13,795 nt of DNA from Patescibacteria group bacterium (GTDB lineage: Bacteria > Patescibacteriota > Minisyncoccia > UBA6257 > 02-FULL-45-10c): NCBI GenBank assembly GCA_023474975.1, contig JAMCXE010000017.1, positions 991-14,785 of the forward strand. Reading direction: 5' to 3'. The notes below the pieces were generated by a model. The model saw only the letters and a list, made by a program, of their open reading frames with translations. It had not been told where the DNA came from and did no database searches. Shown one piece after another: positions 7,492-13,454 of this stretch. Both the position numbers and the translations under genes were made by a program. Numbering within the stretch: the first letter of the stretch is position 1; every line of letters starts with the position of its first letter.

Positions 7492-8103
7492 TTAAGAGAA
7501 AAGCTCCTTTTCCCTTTTGGCGAGAACTTCGTTTATCGCCCTCCTAACTTTATACCTCTTGTTTTTTGGTATTTTGTGCTGACATAGCCATTTGAAAGGT
7601 GCGCCTATGTTCATTTTCCACTCCGTGGAATTCGTCGTGCTTTTAATGATGACTCTATAGGTCTTTTCGTTATCGAATATCTCTTTCAGGCTAAGCCCAT
7701 CTTTTTCCATAAGGGTTTGAATACTAAGCGCCGAATCGATTATTTTAGGCGTTATTGTATGGTCAATATTGGCGATCAGTTCGCATTTCACGAAAAGATC
7801 TACCAGATCTTTTTCGCTTTTTTGTTCCTGCGCGAAGCGCCCCTTCAGATAGCTGAATATTTTTTCACTTTTTTTCTTATCGCCATCTTTGGTTTGGGCC
7901 AACTTGAGCCAGTGAGCATAAAAGAAAGCTATTGGCTCGGATGTTAGTATTTCCTCTATCTCTTTTTCGTTCCAGTCCGGTTCTTTCAGGTGGCTTTTAA
8001 AAAAAATTTCCGCCTTCATTCTTCTCCACTCCAGAAAATTCTTGTTCAGAAGCAGCTGCAGGATCCCGGAAACCTCTTTTACGGAAAAGTTTTTGATGTT
8101 CAT
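7492..8103 (-). CDS. Hypothetical protein, 203 aa
   Basis: Not recognised. A soluble, charged and largely helical protein with no signal peptide or membrane segment. Visible segments are a helix-rich N-terminus (NFSVKEVSGILQLLLNKNFL, residues 5-24), a middle with many Lys and Glu, and a basic C-terminus (KIPKNKRYKVRRAINEVLAK). The start at 8103 is well supported by AAGGAGAG six bases upstream, one of the few strong Shine-Dalgarno sites here. It is divergent from the phosphomannomutase gene and carries its own terminator, so it appears to be a single-gene unit. Confidence 0.8.
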   Translation of the reverse strand: MNIKNFSVKEVSGILQLLLNKNFLEWRRMKAEIFFKSHLKEPDWNEKEIEEILTSEPIAFFYAHWLKLAQTKDGDKKKSEKIFSYLKGRFAQEQKSEKDLVDLFVKCELIANIDHTITPKIIDSALSIQTLMEKDGLSLKEIFDNEKTYRVIIKSTTNSTEWKMNIGAPFKWLCQHKIPKNKRYKVRRAINEVLAKREKELFS

Positions 8104-8147
8104 ACTCTCTCCTTTTGATTTTAAAGTCCTATGGATAATCCTAGCGG

Positions 8148-8156
8148 TGATATAAT
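8148..8156 (+). promoter_or_regulatory. Extended -10 promoter for the phosphomannomutase gene
   Basis: TGATATAAT matches the extended -10 consensus TGnTATAAT and is followed by TAAA. The ATG at 8167 lies 11 nt after the box, so the transcript would be leaderless or nearly so. This position argues against the ATG at 8131 as the start, since that codon lies upstream of the -10 box. Confidence 0.5.
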
Positions 8157-8166
8157 TAAAGTCAAG

Positions 8167-9588
8167 ATGAGTTTAAATTTCATGCAAAGAAGTATTTTTA
8201 AAGCCAATGATATCAGAGGGCTCTATCCTTCTGAAATAAACGAAAAAGTTGTTTTTGATATCGTTTCGAGTATTAGCGCTATTTTTAAAAATAGCGTAGT
8301 GGTTGGCTATGATGCGCGTTTAAGTTCTCTGAAATTGTACAGATCCGTTTTAGCAGCCCTAAAACAAAAGAACGGTCTTAGGATCATAGATGCCGGCATG
8401 ATCACTACTCCGGCGAGTTATTTTTTAGTCAATAAATATAAGGCGGATGGCGGAATTATGATAACGGCATCTCATAATCCGAAAGAATATAATGGGCTGA
8501 AAATTATGGGCAAAGGCGCTTTGCCGATAAGCGGGCTGAATGTTTTAAATAAAATTTTACTTTTTCCTCAAGCCGCTTCGTTTGCCCCGGCGGGCAAACT
8601 CGCTAGTTCCTCGCCTCGCTCCCGAGCACATAATTTTTTTAAAATTATGTGCTCGGACCGTGCCCGCTCGGCTGCGCGGCTTTCGGATGAAAAGCAAAAT
8701 GTTTATTTAAAATCATATGTGAATTTTTTAAAAAAACATTTGAAAATAAAAAATAAGCTCAAGGTGGTTTTTGATTGCTCCAATGGTACGTCCGGTTTGG
8801 TTTTAAAAGAAATACTAAAGGACAATAAATATATCCGCTCTATCTTTATAAATGATGAGCCGAATGGAAATTTTCCCGGACACGGACCCAATCCGCTTAA
8901 AGAAGGTGCTCTAAGTGATATTAAAAAAGTAGAAAAATAGGTTAAAAAACAGCGCGCCGATCTGGGAATTATCTTTGACGGCGATGGCGACAGAGTATTT
9001 TTTATTGATGATCTGGGCACTCAGATAGACCCGGATATTATCGGATCGATATTAATGGAAAAATATAAAGCGCCATATATCGTCACCACCATCAGCAGTT
9101 GGCGCGTGAAAAAAGCAAAGGGAGCGACAGTTGCCAGGGTTGGCCATTTATTTATGAAAGAAATGATGAGGAAGAAAAAAGCTAATTTGGGAATGGAAAG
9201 ATCCGGCCACTATTATTTTAAAGACTTTTTTTATTGTGATAGCGGTATTTTTGCGGCGGCGCAAGTAATTAACTTCGTTGCTCAATTAAATAAGGGTATC
9301 GGTGAATATGTTGAAGCGCTTCCTAAATTTTATCAAATGCCGGAAACTAATTTTAAAATAGGAAATTCTAAAAAAATGGAACAAAAAATAAAAAAGATCA
9401 AAGATCTCTATAAAAGCCAAGCAATTATAATTTCAGAAAATGATGGATTGCTTATGGAGTTTGGCGATTGGTGGTTAAGCTTGCGTCTTTCCAATTCCGA
9501 AAATCTTCTGCGTTTGAATATGGAGGCTGAGAATAAGAAAGTACTGGATCTTCAATACAAAAAAACAAGCGCGCTCTTGTCAAAATAG
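8167..9588 (+). pseudogene. Phosphomannomutase/phosphoglucomutase, interrupted by one in-frame TAG
   Basis: An alpha-D-phosphohexomutase that would interconvert hexose 1- and 6-phosphates for envelope sugar synthesis. In one frame of 473 codons it has IFKANDIRGLYP near the N-terminus, the phosphoserine loop TASHNP (100-105, Ser102), the metal loop DGDGDR (271-276), the sugar loop ERSGH (344-348) and the C-terminal phosphate loop RLSNSEN (440-446). Codon 258 (8938-8940) is TAG, between the serine and metal loops. No frameshift is needed to join the halves, so one base substitution explains it (CAG, AAG or GAG are the simplest ancestors). TAG is also the genuine final stop of this gene and of the surface-protein gene, so a general reassignment is unlikely. 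Alternatives are a recent nonsense mutation, a consensus error, or readthrough. A 111-bp palindromic element is inserted in frame (8571-8681). Starts at 8131, 8167 and 8182 are possible; 8167 fits the promoter best. Confidence 0.85.
8571..8681 (+). repeat. Palindromic element inserted in frame within the phosphomannomutase gene
   Basis: This 111-bp block is bounded by AGCCGC (8571-8576) and GCGGCT (8676-8681). It contains the hairpin GTTTGCCC-CGGC-GGGCAAAC (8580-8599) and a perfect 16-bp stem CCGAGCACATAATTTT / AAAATTATGTGCTCGG (8622-8637 with 8641-8656) with a 3-nt loop. Its length is a multiple of three and it is read through without a stop, adding about 37 residues rich in Ala, Ser and Arg between the NGLKIMGKGA region and the helix leading to YVNFLKK. 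The base composition differs from the surrounding gene. The arrangement is analogous to Rickettsia palindromic elements in proteins, though no sequence relationship is claimed. Confidence 0.7.
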
Positions 9589-9605
9589 GTATTTAGTGTT
9601 AAGAT
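9577..9605 (+). promoter_or_regulatory. Candidate sigma-70 promoter for the 9659 gene
   Basis: TTGTCA (9577-9582) and TAAGAT (9600-9605) are separated by 17 bp. The -35 box overlaps the last codons of the phosphomannomutase gene. Transcription would start near 9612, leaving a leader of about 47 nt, the same length as that of the gene at position 74. Confidence 0.45.
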
Positions 9606-9621
9606 ATGAGCTCGTTTAAAT

Positions 9622-9651
9622 GGTTTACCTTGAAAACTAAATAATAGGAGG
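9622..9651 (+). promoter_or_regulatory. Leader with GGTTTA / CCTTGAAAACT and AGGAGG ribosome site
   Basis: GGTTTA (9622-9627), CCTTGAAAACT (9628-9638) and AGGAGG (9646-9651) precede the ATG at 9659 by a normal 7-nt spacing. The order and spacing parallel the leader at 113-76 on the minus strand. CTTGAAAACT resembles the boxA-like antitermination element of Gram-positive rRNA operons. The functional meaning is inferred. Confidence 0.45.
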
Positions 9652-9658
9652 AAAGAAT

Positions 9659-10093
9659 ATGTACGAAAAGTTGTATTTCCGTCAGAAGGGTAAGAGGTCG
9701 GATAAGGATTCGATCAGGTTCGTTAATGCATTTGAGGCCGCGGCAAACCGCAACCCCAAAGTGTCGCTTGCCAACATCGTTTTCAGGACGATGAGCGGTA
9801 ACGGATGCTTCACCTTCAAGAAAGATATTGAGTTTGCTAGCGAACTCAATTCGTTCAACAACGAAAAGCCGGCAAGCCTGCCGGACATTTTGTCGACATT
9901 CGGCTCCTCTGAGACCAAAGATCGCACGGTTCAGCAGAGTGCCGCTTTCTGTAAAATACTGGAGCAGGTGCTCAGAGATAATCCCAATATAACCATCGGT
10001 GAAATTCTTGCCGAAGTTGTGATGGGCGGCGGTTACTGTTCTTATCACGAAGATGAAGATCTCATAAAGAGAATGGAGGCATTCAGGTCTTAA
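9659..10093 (+). CDS. Unrecognised 144-aa protein with an internal domain duplication
   Basis: A soluble protein with no signal peptide or membrane helix. Residues 21-66 and 97-142 align over 46 positions without gaps. Both copies start and end with Phe and share F-x4-E, N-P, a V/I-S/T-L/I triplet, I, G-x-G followed by Cys/aromatic residues, and D. Nine positions are identical and many others are conservative. The halves are joined by a linker (67-96) that is Ser-rich. I do not recognise the family. The ATG at 9659 is fixed by an AGGAGG site. The gene has its own candidate promoter and terminator, so it is a stand-alone unit. Its codons are visibly richer in G+C (AACCCC, GTGTCG, CTGCCG) than those of the flanking phosphomannomutase, which may mean high expression or transfer. 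Confidence 0.85.
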   Translation: MYEKLYFRQKGKRSDKDSIRFVNAFEAAANRNPKVSLANIVFRTMSGNGCFTFKKDIEFASELNSFNNEKPASLPDILSTFGSSETKDRTVQQSAAFCKILEQVLRDNPNITIGEILAEVVMGGGYCSYHEDEDLIKRMEAFRS

Positions 10094-10098
10094 AAAAT

Positions 10099-10130
10099 AT
10101 CCCCTGCGTTTAACGGCGCAGGGGATTTTA
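10099..10130 (+). terminator. Rho-independent terminator after the 144-aa gene
   Basis: The stem ATCCCCTGCG / CGCAGGGGAT (10099-10108 with 10117-10126) is followed by TTTTA. It begins 6 nt after the stop codon at 10093 and just before the insertion sequence. Confidence 0.88.
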
Positions 10131-10151
10131 TATGCCCTCCAGCAAGTAAAA

Positions 10152-10172
10152 CCCCAGGTCTATGACCTGGGG
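10152..10172 (+). repeat. Left-end hairpin of the IS200-type element
   Basis: A nine-base-pair stem with loop TAT. It is the likely TnpA recognition hairpin at the left end. It also lies in the 5' untranslated region of the transposase mRNA and could limit read-in transcription. Confidence 0.8.
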
Positions 10173-10206
10173 ATGGAGGCATTTCCGCTGTCTTCGTGCG
10201 ATAATT

Positions 10207-10641
10207 ATGGATATGAAATATTATCGCCAAGCTCATGCTGTATATCACACAGAGTACCATCTGGTCTGGATACCACGCTATAGAAGAAAGATATTGATAC
10301 CGGCTATTGCTAAATATATAGATATACAACTTCATCGAGTGAGTAAGCGGTATCCAGACCTGCTATTTTTAGAGAGAAATATCCAGCCAGACCATATCCA
10401 TCTACTTATCTCTATACCTCCAAGAATGAGTGTTTCTGATGTAGTACGCGTACTTAAATTAACGACAGGCGCTGATATCAAAAAGAAGTTCAAATTCCTC
10501 AATAAGCTTTATCCATGCAAGGAAGGTATTTGGTCGGCTGGATATTTCGTTTCCACTGTAGGTATTAACGAAAAGACAATTCGCCGCTATATTAAATCAC
10601 AAACACACGAAGACAGCGGACAAGCGAAGCTTGAACTATAA
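10207..10641 (+). CDS. tnpA: IS200-type Y1 transposase TnpA
   Basis: A single-strand DNA transposase of 144 residues, the normal TnpA length. It has the HUH motif PDHIHLLI (61-68, His63 and His65) and the catalytic tyrosine region RRYIKSQ (Tyr128, with Gln132). The N-terminal HLVWIPRYRRKIL (18-30) is typical of this family. All catalytic residues are present, so the enzyme may be active. The longer reading from the ATG at 10162 starts inside the left hairpin, so the ATG at 10207 is chosen; 10213 is also possible. No Shine-Dalgarno is visible, in line with the low translation usual for IS200. Confidence 0.93.
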   Translation: MDMKYYRQAHAVYHTEYHLVWIPRYRRKILIPAIAKYIDIQLHRVSKRYPDLLFLERNIQPDHIHLLISIPPRMSVSDVVRVLKLTTGADIKKKFKFLNKLYPCKEGIWSAGYFVSTVGINEKTIRRYIKSQTHEDSGQAKLEL

Positions 10642-10645
10642 AAAT

Positions 10646-10668
10646 ACCCTGGGTCTACGACCCAGGGT
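10646..10668 (+). repeat. Right-end hairpin of the IS200-type element
   Basis: A ten-base-pair stem ACCCTGGGTC / GACCCAGGGT with loop TAC, starting 4 nt after the tnpA stop. It is followed by TCTTTATTTTT, so it may also terminate the transposase transcript. Confidence 0.8.
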
Positions 10669-10682
10669 TCTTTATTTTTAGT

Positions 10683-10815
10683 CCGTCATTGCGAGCGAAG
10701 CGAAGTCATTGCTACGCAAGATCTGGCGAAGCCATGACAATCTGACTGTAGGTCATCCCGAGCGAAGCGTGGGGATCTCAAATAGATTGCCGCGGGCTAA
10801 AGCCCTCGCAATGAC
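10683..10815. repeat. Dispersed palindromic repeat, composite copy A
   Basis: It begins CCGTCATTGCGAGCGAAGCG and ends GCCCTCGCAATGAC, so the ends pair as GTCATTGCGAG / CTCGCAATGAC. The middle differs from copies B and C and contains a second repeat-like unit, GTCATCCCGAGCGAAGCG followed by TGGGGATCT, which suggests nesting of two families. GCGAGCGAAGCGAAG-type repeats are known from several bacterial lineages. Confidence 0.8.
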
Positions 10816-10842
10816 AGACGAGGCGCCATTATAAACTTTTTT

Positions 10843-10905
10843 CCGTCATTGCGAGCGTAGCGAAGCAATCCAGATTGCCACGGCCTCGGAAGTCCTCGCA
10901 ATGAC
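10843..10905. repeat. Dispersed palindromic repeat, copy B
   Basis: A 63-bp unit: CCGTCATTGCGAGCGTAGCG, then AAGCAATCCAGATTGCC, then CCTCGCAATGAC at the end. The outer GTCATTGCGAG / CTCGCAATGAC and inner GCAATC / GATTGC segments make it foldable into one long hairpin. It lies 22 nt from the exonuclease stop codon. Confidence 0.85.
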
Positions 10906-10926
10906 AGAGAATAGAATTACAAATTC

Positions 10927-11499
10927 TTAAAATAAGAAGTTTCCCAGAGGGATTTTTTCGTTCCAGTTGAATTCCACCTTGGCAATCGATCGTCCGTGGT
11001 TGGTGGGCACCATTAAGTAGCCTTGTTTTTTTCCGAGGTCGTAAAGTTCCTTAGTTATTTTTACATCATTGATGCAATATTTTTTTAGATCGTCCCAGCG
11101 TTTTTCGTTATAAAATTTTATGGCTTCCAGTCCGTGCGCGGTTTTGCCGACTTTCAAATTGGTCATTGCCAGAGTGTCCAGCTTCACTCTGTGCCCCAGT
11201 TTTTCTTCTATTTCGTCCAAAATATCCAGGCTTTCAATGGCTTTTACATTACAATCGTAATATTTATTTAATATTGGAATATCAAAGCGATTGGAGCTAA
11301 AGCCAACTATCAGATCGGTGGATTTTAAAATAGGTTCCAGATCCTTGAATTCGTGCTCAAAAAAACCGAAGTATTTGTCTTGGTTGTATGAATAAACACC
11401 CACAAAAGACATTTCCAGATCAAGAAGGTGATCCTGTCCGCCTACGTCTTCAAAGGTATTTTTTGTCTCTATGTCTATGACCAGTTTGTCGTGCTGCAT
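10927..11499 (-). CDS. DnaQ/RNase-H-like 3'-5' exonuclease
   Basis: A protein of 190 residues with the three exonuclease motifs of the DEDD superfamily: ExoI LVIDIETK (Asp9, Glu11), ExoII LIVGFSSNRFDIPIL (Asp73), and ExoIII YCINDVKIT (Tyr141, Asp145, the DEDDy form). It most resembles the YprB-like RNase_H_2 and PolB-exonuclease-related group, which act as stand-alone nucleases in DNA or RNA processing; the substrate is not known. It is complete and starts at the ATG at 11499 without a Shine-Dalgarno. It is flanked on both sides by copies of the dispersed palindromic repeat and has no operon partner. Confidence 0.85.
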   Translation of the reverse strand: MQHDKLVIDIETKNTFEDVGGQDHLLDLEMSFVGVYSYNQDKYFGFFEHEFKDLEPILKSTDLIVGFSSNRFDIPILNKYYDCNVKAIESLDILDEIEEKLGHRVKLDTLAMTNLKVGKTAHGLEAIKFYNEKRWDDLKKYCINDVKITKELYDLGKKQGYLMVPTNHGRSIAKVEFNWNEKIPLGNFLF

Positions 11500-11587
11500 A
11501 TTAAAGCCATTTTTCCACAGTATTTAAAGTCTTGCAAGAGAGTTTAAGAATGGGCATGATATAATTTTGTCATTGTGGATATTATTT

Positions 11588-11648
11588 CCGTCATTGCGAA
11601 CGAAGTGAAGCAATCCAGATTGCCGCGGGCTAAAGCCCTCGCAATGAC
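11588..11648. repeat. Dispersed palindromic repeat, copy C
   Basis: A 61-bp unit: CCGTCATTGCGAACGAAGTG, then AAGCAATCCAGATTGCCG, then GCCCTCGCAATGAC. Its second half matches the end of copy A nearly base for base (GATTGCCGCGGGCTAAAGCC). It differs from copy B at several positions, mostly without losing the stem. It sits in the gap between the exonuclease and surface-protein genes, which otherwise holds only A+T-rich promoter-like DNA. Confidence 0.85.
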
Positions 11649-11681
11649 CGATTATTGTGGATAATTATTTTTTATTTATTG

Positions 11682-11687
11682 TATAAT
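11682..11687 (+). promoter_or_regulatory. -10 box of a probable leaderless promoter for the surface-protein gene
   Basis: TATAAT followed by TAAATGTG, with the ATG at 11696 lying 9 nt after the box, the same distance as at 706. No Shine-Dalgarno precedes the start. The GTG at 11693 is an alternative start three bases earlier. Confidence 0.5.
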
Positions 11688-11695
11688 TAAATGTG

Positions 11696-13114
11696 ATGAA
11701 ACTATTTGTTAAAAAATCCGGTCTTTCTATAGTTTTAAGTATATTTTTATTTTTTGCTGCAACTCATTTGGTGTGGGGGTGGACCAACCCGACAACAAAT
11801 CCGCCAACTGGATCCGGGGCGGTCACTGCAAGCGGCGGCAACGTCGGCATCGGGACGACGAATCCGGCAGCAACTCTTGATGTTGTAAATACTTTAAACG
11901 GAAGTCCTTCTTTAAAAATTTCCAACACTTCAACAAATAATCCGTATATTCAATTTCAGAGCGGCGGCTTCATTCAAGATTTAGGAGGCGGGTCTTTGAG
12001 GGTAAGGGCTGGTGGTCCTTCTTATCTGGTATTTGATACAAATAGCGCTGAACGAGTTCGTGTTGATGCAAGTGGTAACGTCGGCATCGGGACGACGGGG
12101 CCGGGACAAAAATTATCCGTGGCTGGCGGGGCAATGTCTTTTACTGCTGGCGGTCTTTCCAATCCGGTCGTTGGCATTGGGAGTGTGCAGGCGGCGACAC
12201 TGGCGGAACTGATGGGCTTTTACACTTATGACACCTCAAGTGCTTATCAAGGTTGGGTTGGCGGCATTGGAGTAGGAGGTGAAGGTGGGGGCTGGGGCAG
12301 TAAAACATTAAGATTCCAAGTTCCCGATGGCTCGGGAAATGTAGTTAATGCATTGAATATTTTAGGGGGCAGTGGCAGCGTCGGCATCGGGACGACGGCA
12401 CCATCCGCCAAACTCCATGTTTCCGGCGGCGCTATCTATAACGACGGAACAGGCGCTGGGATTACCACGGCGGGGAATTTACGGTCAACGGGATTAGAGG
12501 TGGATGGCTATGGAGCTGGTTCGGGGGTGCTAAAATTACAGGGCAATCCTGGCGACCCTAATTATTATACTATTTTTAGTCAATCTTATGGCACTAATGG
12601 ACTTACAATTACAGCGCACAATTATGGTGTGTCCGATACCATTTTAAATTTATATGCCGGCAACGTCGGCATCGGGACGACGAATCCGGGAGCCGCCCTC
12701 GAAGTCAACGGCAACATTATCGCCTCGGTACCAACGGCATCGAACCAAGTGGCGACAAAGGGCTATGTAGATGGGTTGGCGGGGGTTAAATATGTAGGCC
12801 TTACTACAACAACTTATACTGGTAACCTAGGTGGCATCATAGGTGCTAACGATAAATGCAACTCCTTCTCTGCCGGTTCTCATATGTGCGCCTTTGACGA
12901 AATACTCAAATCTGGGCAACACACGTCTCTCTCTGCCACGGGATGGATGCAAAACCCTGACGGGTACACTTGTGCTGTTAGTGGCTCGCTAGCTAACTGC
13001 AATGGATGGACAACAAATAGTGGGGCAGATTTCGGGAATGTCTATCTCGCGACTTCTGCCTACTTGTCTATTGATGGCTGCGACATGCAACATGGCATTC
13101 ACTGCTGTAAATAG
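11696..13114 (+). CDS. Secreted surface protein with NVGIGTT repeats and Cys-rich C-terminal domain
   Basis: A protein of 472 residues. The N-terminus is a signal peptide or membrane anchor (basic KLFVKK, then a hydrophobic stretch to about residue 27), followed by a TNPTTNPPTGSG linker. Four NVGIGTT or SVGIGTT modules (49-55, 128-134, 228-234 and 323-329) are each followed by a short L-x-V strand, as in tail-fibre and adhesin head proteins. NQVATKGYVDG (about 349-359) is a further tail-fibre-like signature. Residues 364-472 form a separate domain, YVGLTTTTYTGNLGG to HCCK, with seven Cys, likely disulfide-bonded outside the cell. I know similar C-terminal domains from CPR surface proteins but no experimental function. 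Adhesion to a host cell is an inference. The stop is TAG. The gene stands alone. Confidence 0.85.
   Translation: MKLFVKKSGLSIVLSIFLFFAATHLVWGWTNPTTNPPTGSGAVTASGGNVGIGTTNPAATLDVVNTLNGSPSLKISNTSTNNPYIQFQSGGFIQDLGGGSLRVRAGGPSYLVFDTNSAERVRVDASGNVGIGTTGPGQKLSVAGGAMSFTAGGLSNPVVGIGSVQAATLAELMGFYTYDTSSAYQGWVGGIGVGGEGGGWGSKTLRFQVPDGSGNVVNALNILGGSGSVGIGTTAPSAKLHVSGGAIYNDGTGAGITTAGNLRSTGLEVDGYGAGSGVLKLQGNPGDPNYYTIFSQSYGTNGLTITAHNYGVSDTILNLYAGNVGIGTTNPGAALEVNGNIIASVPTASNQVATKGYVDGLAGVKYVGLTTTTYTGNLGGIIGANDKCNSFSAGSHMCAFDEILKSGQHTSLSATGWMQNPDGYTCAVSGSLANCNGWTTNSGADFGNVYLATSAYLSIDGCDMQHGIHCCK
11842..12682 (+). repeat. Four identical 19-bp DNA repeats encoding the NVGIGTT modules
   Basis: CGTCGGCATCGGGACGACG occurs at 11842-11860, 12079-12097, 12379-12397 and 12664-12682, with offsets of 237, 300 and 285 bp, all multiples of three. 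The G+C-rich repeats stand out in a more A+T-rich gene. Codon choice is identical in every copy although the protein would tolerate synonymous change. Confidence 0.9.
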
Positions 13115-13248
13115 GCCCTTTTAATGCTTTGCTTGTCCTTTTTTGCTCAAGGGTCGACCCCTGGTAAAAATCAATGCCGATTTTAGTTCTTAAATTCAAT
13201 TTTAACTGGTTATTCTTGATTATTTTTCGAATCCAGTTTTCTTTCTAT
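13115..13248. other. Non-coding gap after the surface-protein gene
   Basis: It holds a perfect GGGTCGACCC palindrome at 13151-13160 but no T-run after it, and no clear terminator or gene. The right part contains the end of a small minus-strand reading frame described at 13210-13374. Confidence 0.5.
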
Positions 13249-13374
13249 TACTTTTATTTTTCTCTCTATTTGTCTTAATTTTTCGGTTATCATTTTTAGT
13301 TCTTTTAAAAAAAGAATATTGCCGGATTTTGTCTATATTTTGTTGGATTTCAAATGTCTTTGTTTTTTCAGCGT
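13210..13374 (-). pseudogene. Possible remnant of a small coiled-coil protein gene
   Basis: On the minus strand one frame reads EKTKTFEIQQNIDKIRQ, and a second, after a one-base shift in the CAATATTCTTTTTTT run near 13310-13320, reads NILFLKELKMITEKLRQIE and ends KLDSKNNQE at a TAA (13210). Together they resemble the short Lys/Glu-rich coiled-coil proteins common in CPR genomes. The only ATG is internal (13293), giving 27 residues. The reading depends on an assumed frameshift and most of it lies inside the inverted repeat, so it is tentative. Confidence 0.3.
13249..13374 (+). repeat. Left arm of a perfect 126-bp inverted repeat
   Basis: All 126 bases are the exact reverse complement of 13670-13795; paired positions sum to 27044. 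The match breaks at the inner edge (13375 against 13669). The outer edge coincides with the window end, so the true extent is unknown. Confidence 0.97.
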
Positions 13375-13454
13375 TAAAAATGAAGATTTATTAAATTTTG
13401 CTTTATGCACGTATTTATTCTACCATCTTACAAAATTAAATATCCAATAAAATT

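Larger units (their letters stand above)
10152..10668 (+). mobile_element. IS200-type insertion sequence (IS200/IS605 family), apparently complete
   Basis: The element has a single HUH transposase gene and a subterminal hairpin at each end: CCCCAGGTC-TAT-GACCTGGGG (10152-10172) on the left and ACCCTGGGTC-TAC-GACCCAGGGT (10646-10668) on the right. The two stems are near-variants with TA-starting 3-nt loops, as expected when one TnpA recognises both ends. There is no tnpB, so it is of IS200 layout. The outer cleavage sites are probably within about 20 nt outside the hairpins and cannot be fixed without an empty site. It lies in the gap between a terminator and the dispersed repeats, so it interrupts no visible gene. 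Confidence 0.88.

Noticed and set aside
8131..8166. Earlier ATG start for the phosphomannomutase
   Set aside because: The extended -10 box at 8148-8156 lies downstream of it, and family proteins begin close to the IFKANDIRG segment.
8571..8681. Rho-independent terminator or attenuator within the gene
   Set aside because: The 16-bp hairpin has no following T-run and the reading frame continues through it.
8938..8940. UAG reassigned to an amino acid across the genome
   Set aside because: TAG also ends the phosphomannomutase and surface-protein genes in this window, so a general recoding does not fit.
9599..10048. 149-codon minus-strand ORF opposite the 144-aa gene
   Set aside because: The plus-strand gene has a promoter, AGGAGG, terminator and an internal duplication; the antisense frame has none of these.
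10683..10905. CRISPR-like array
   Set aside because: The repeats are only two or three, of unequal length, internally palindromic and not separated by uniform spacers; no cas gene is present.
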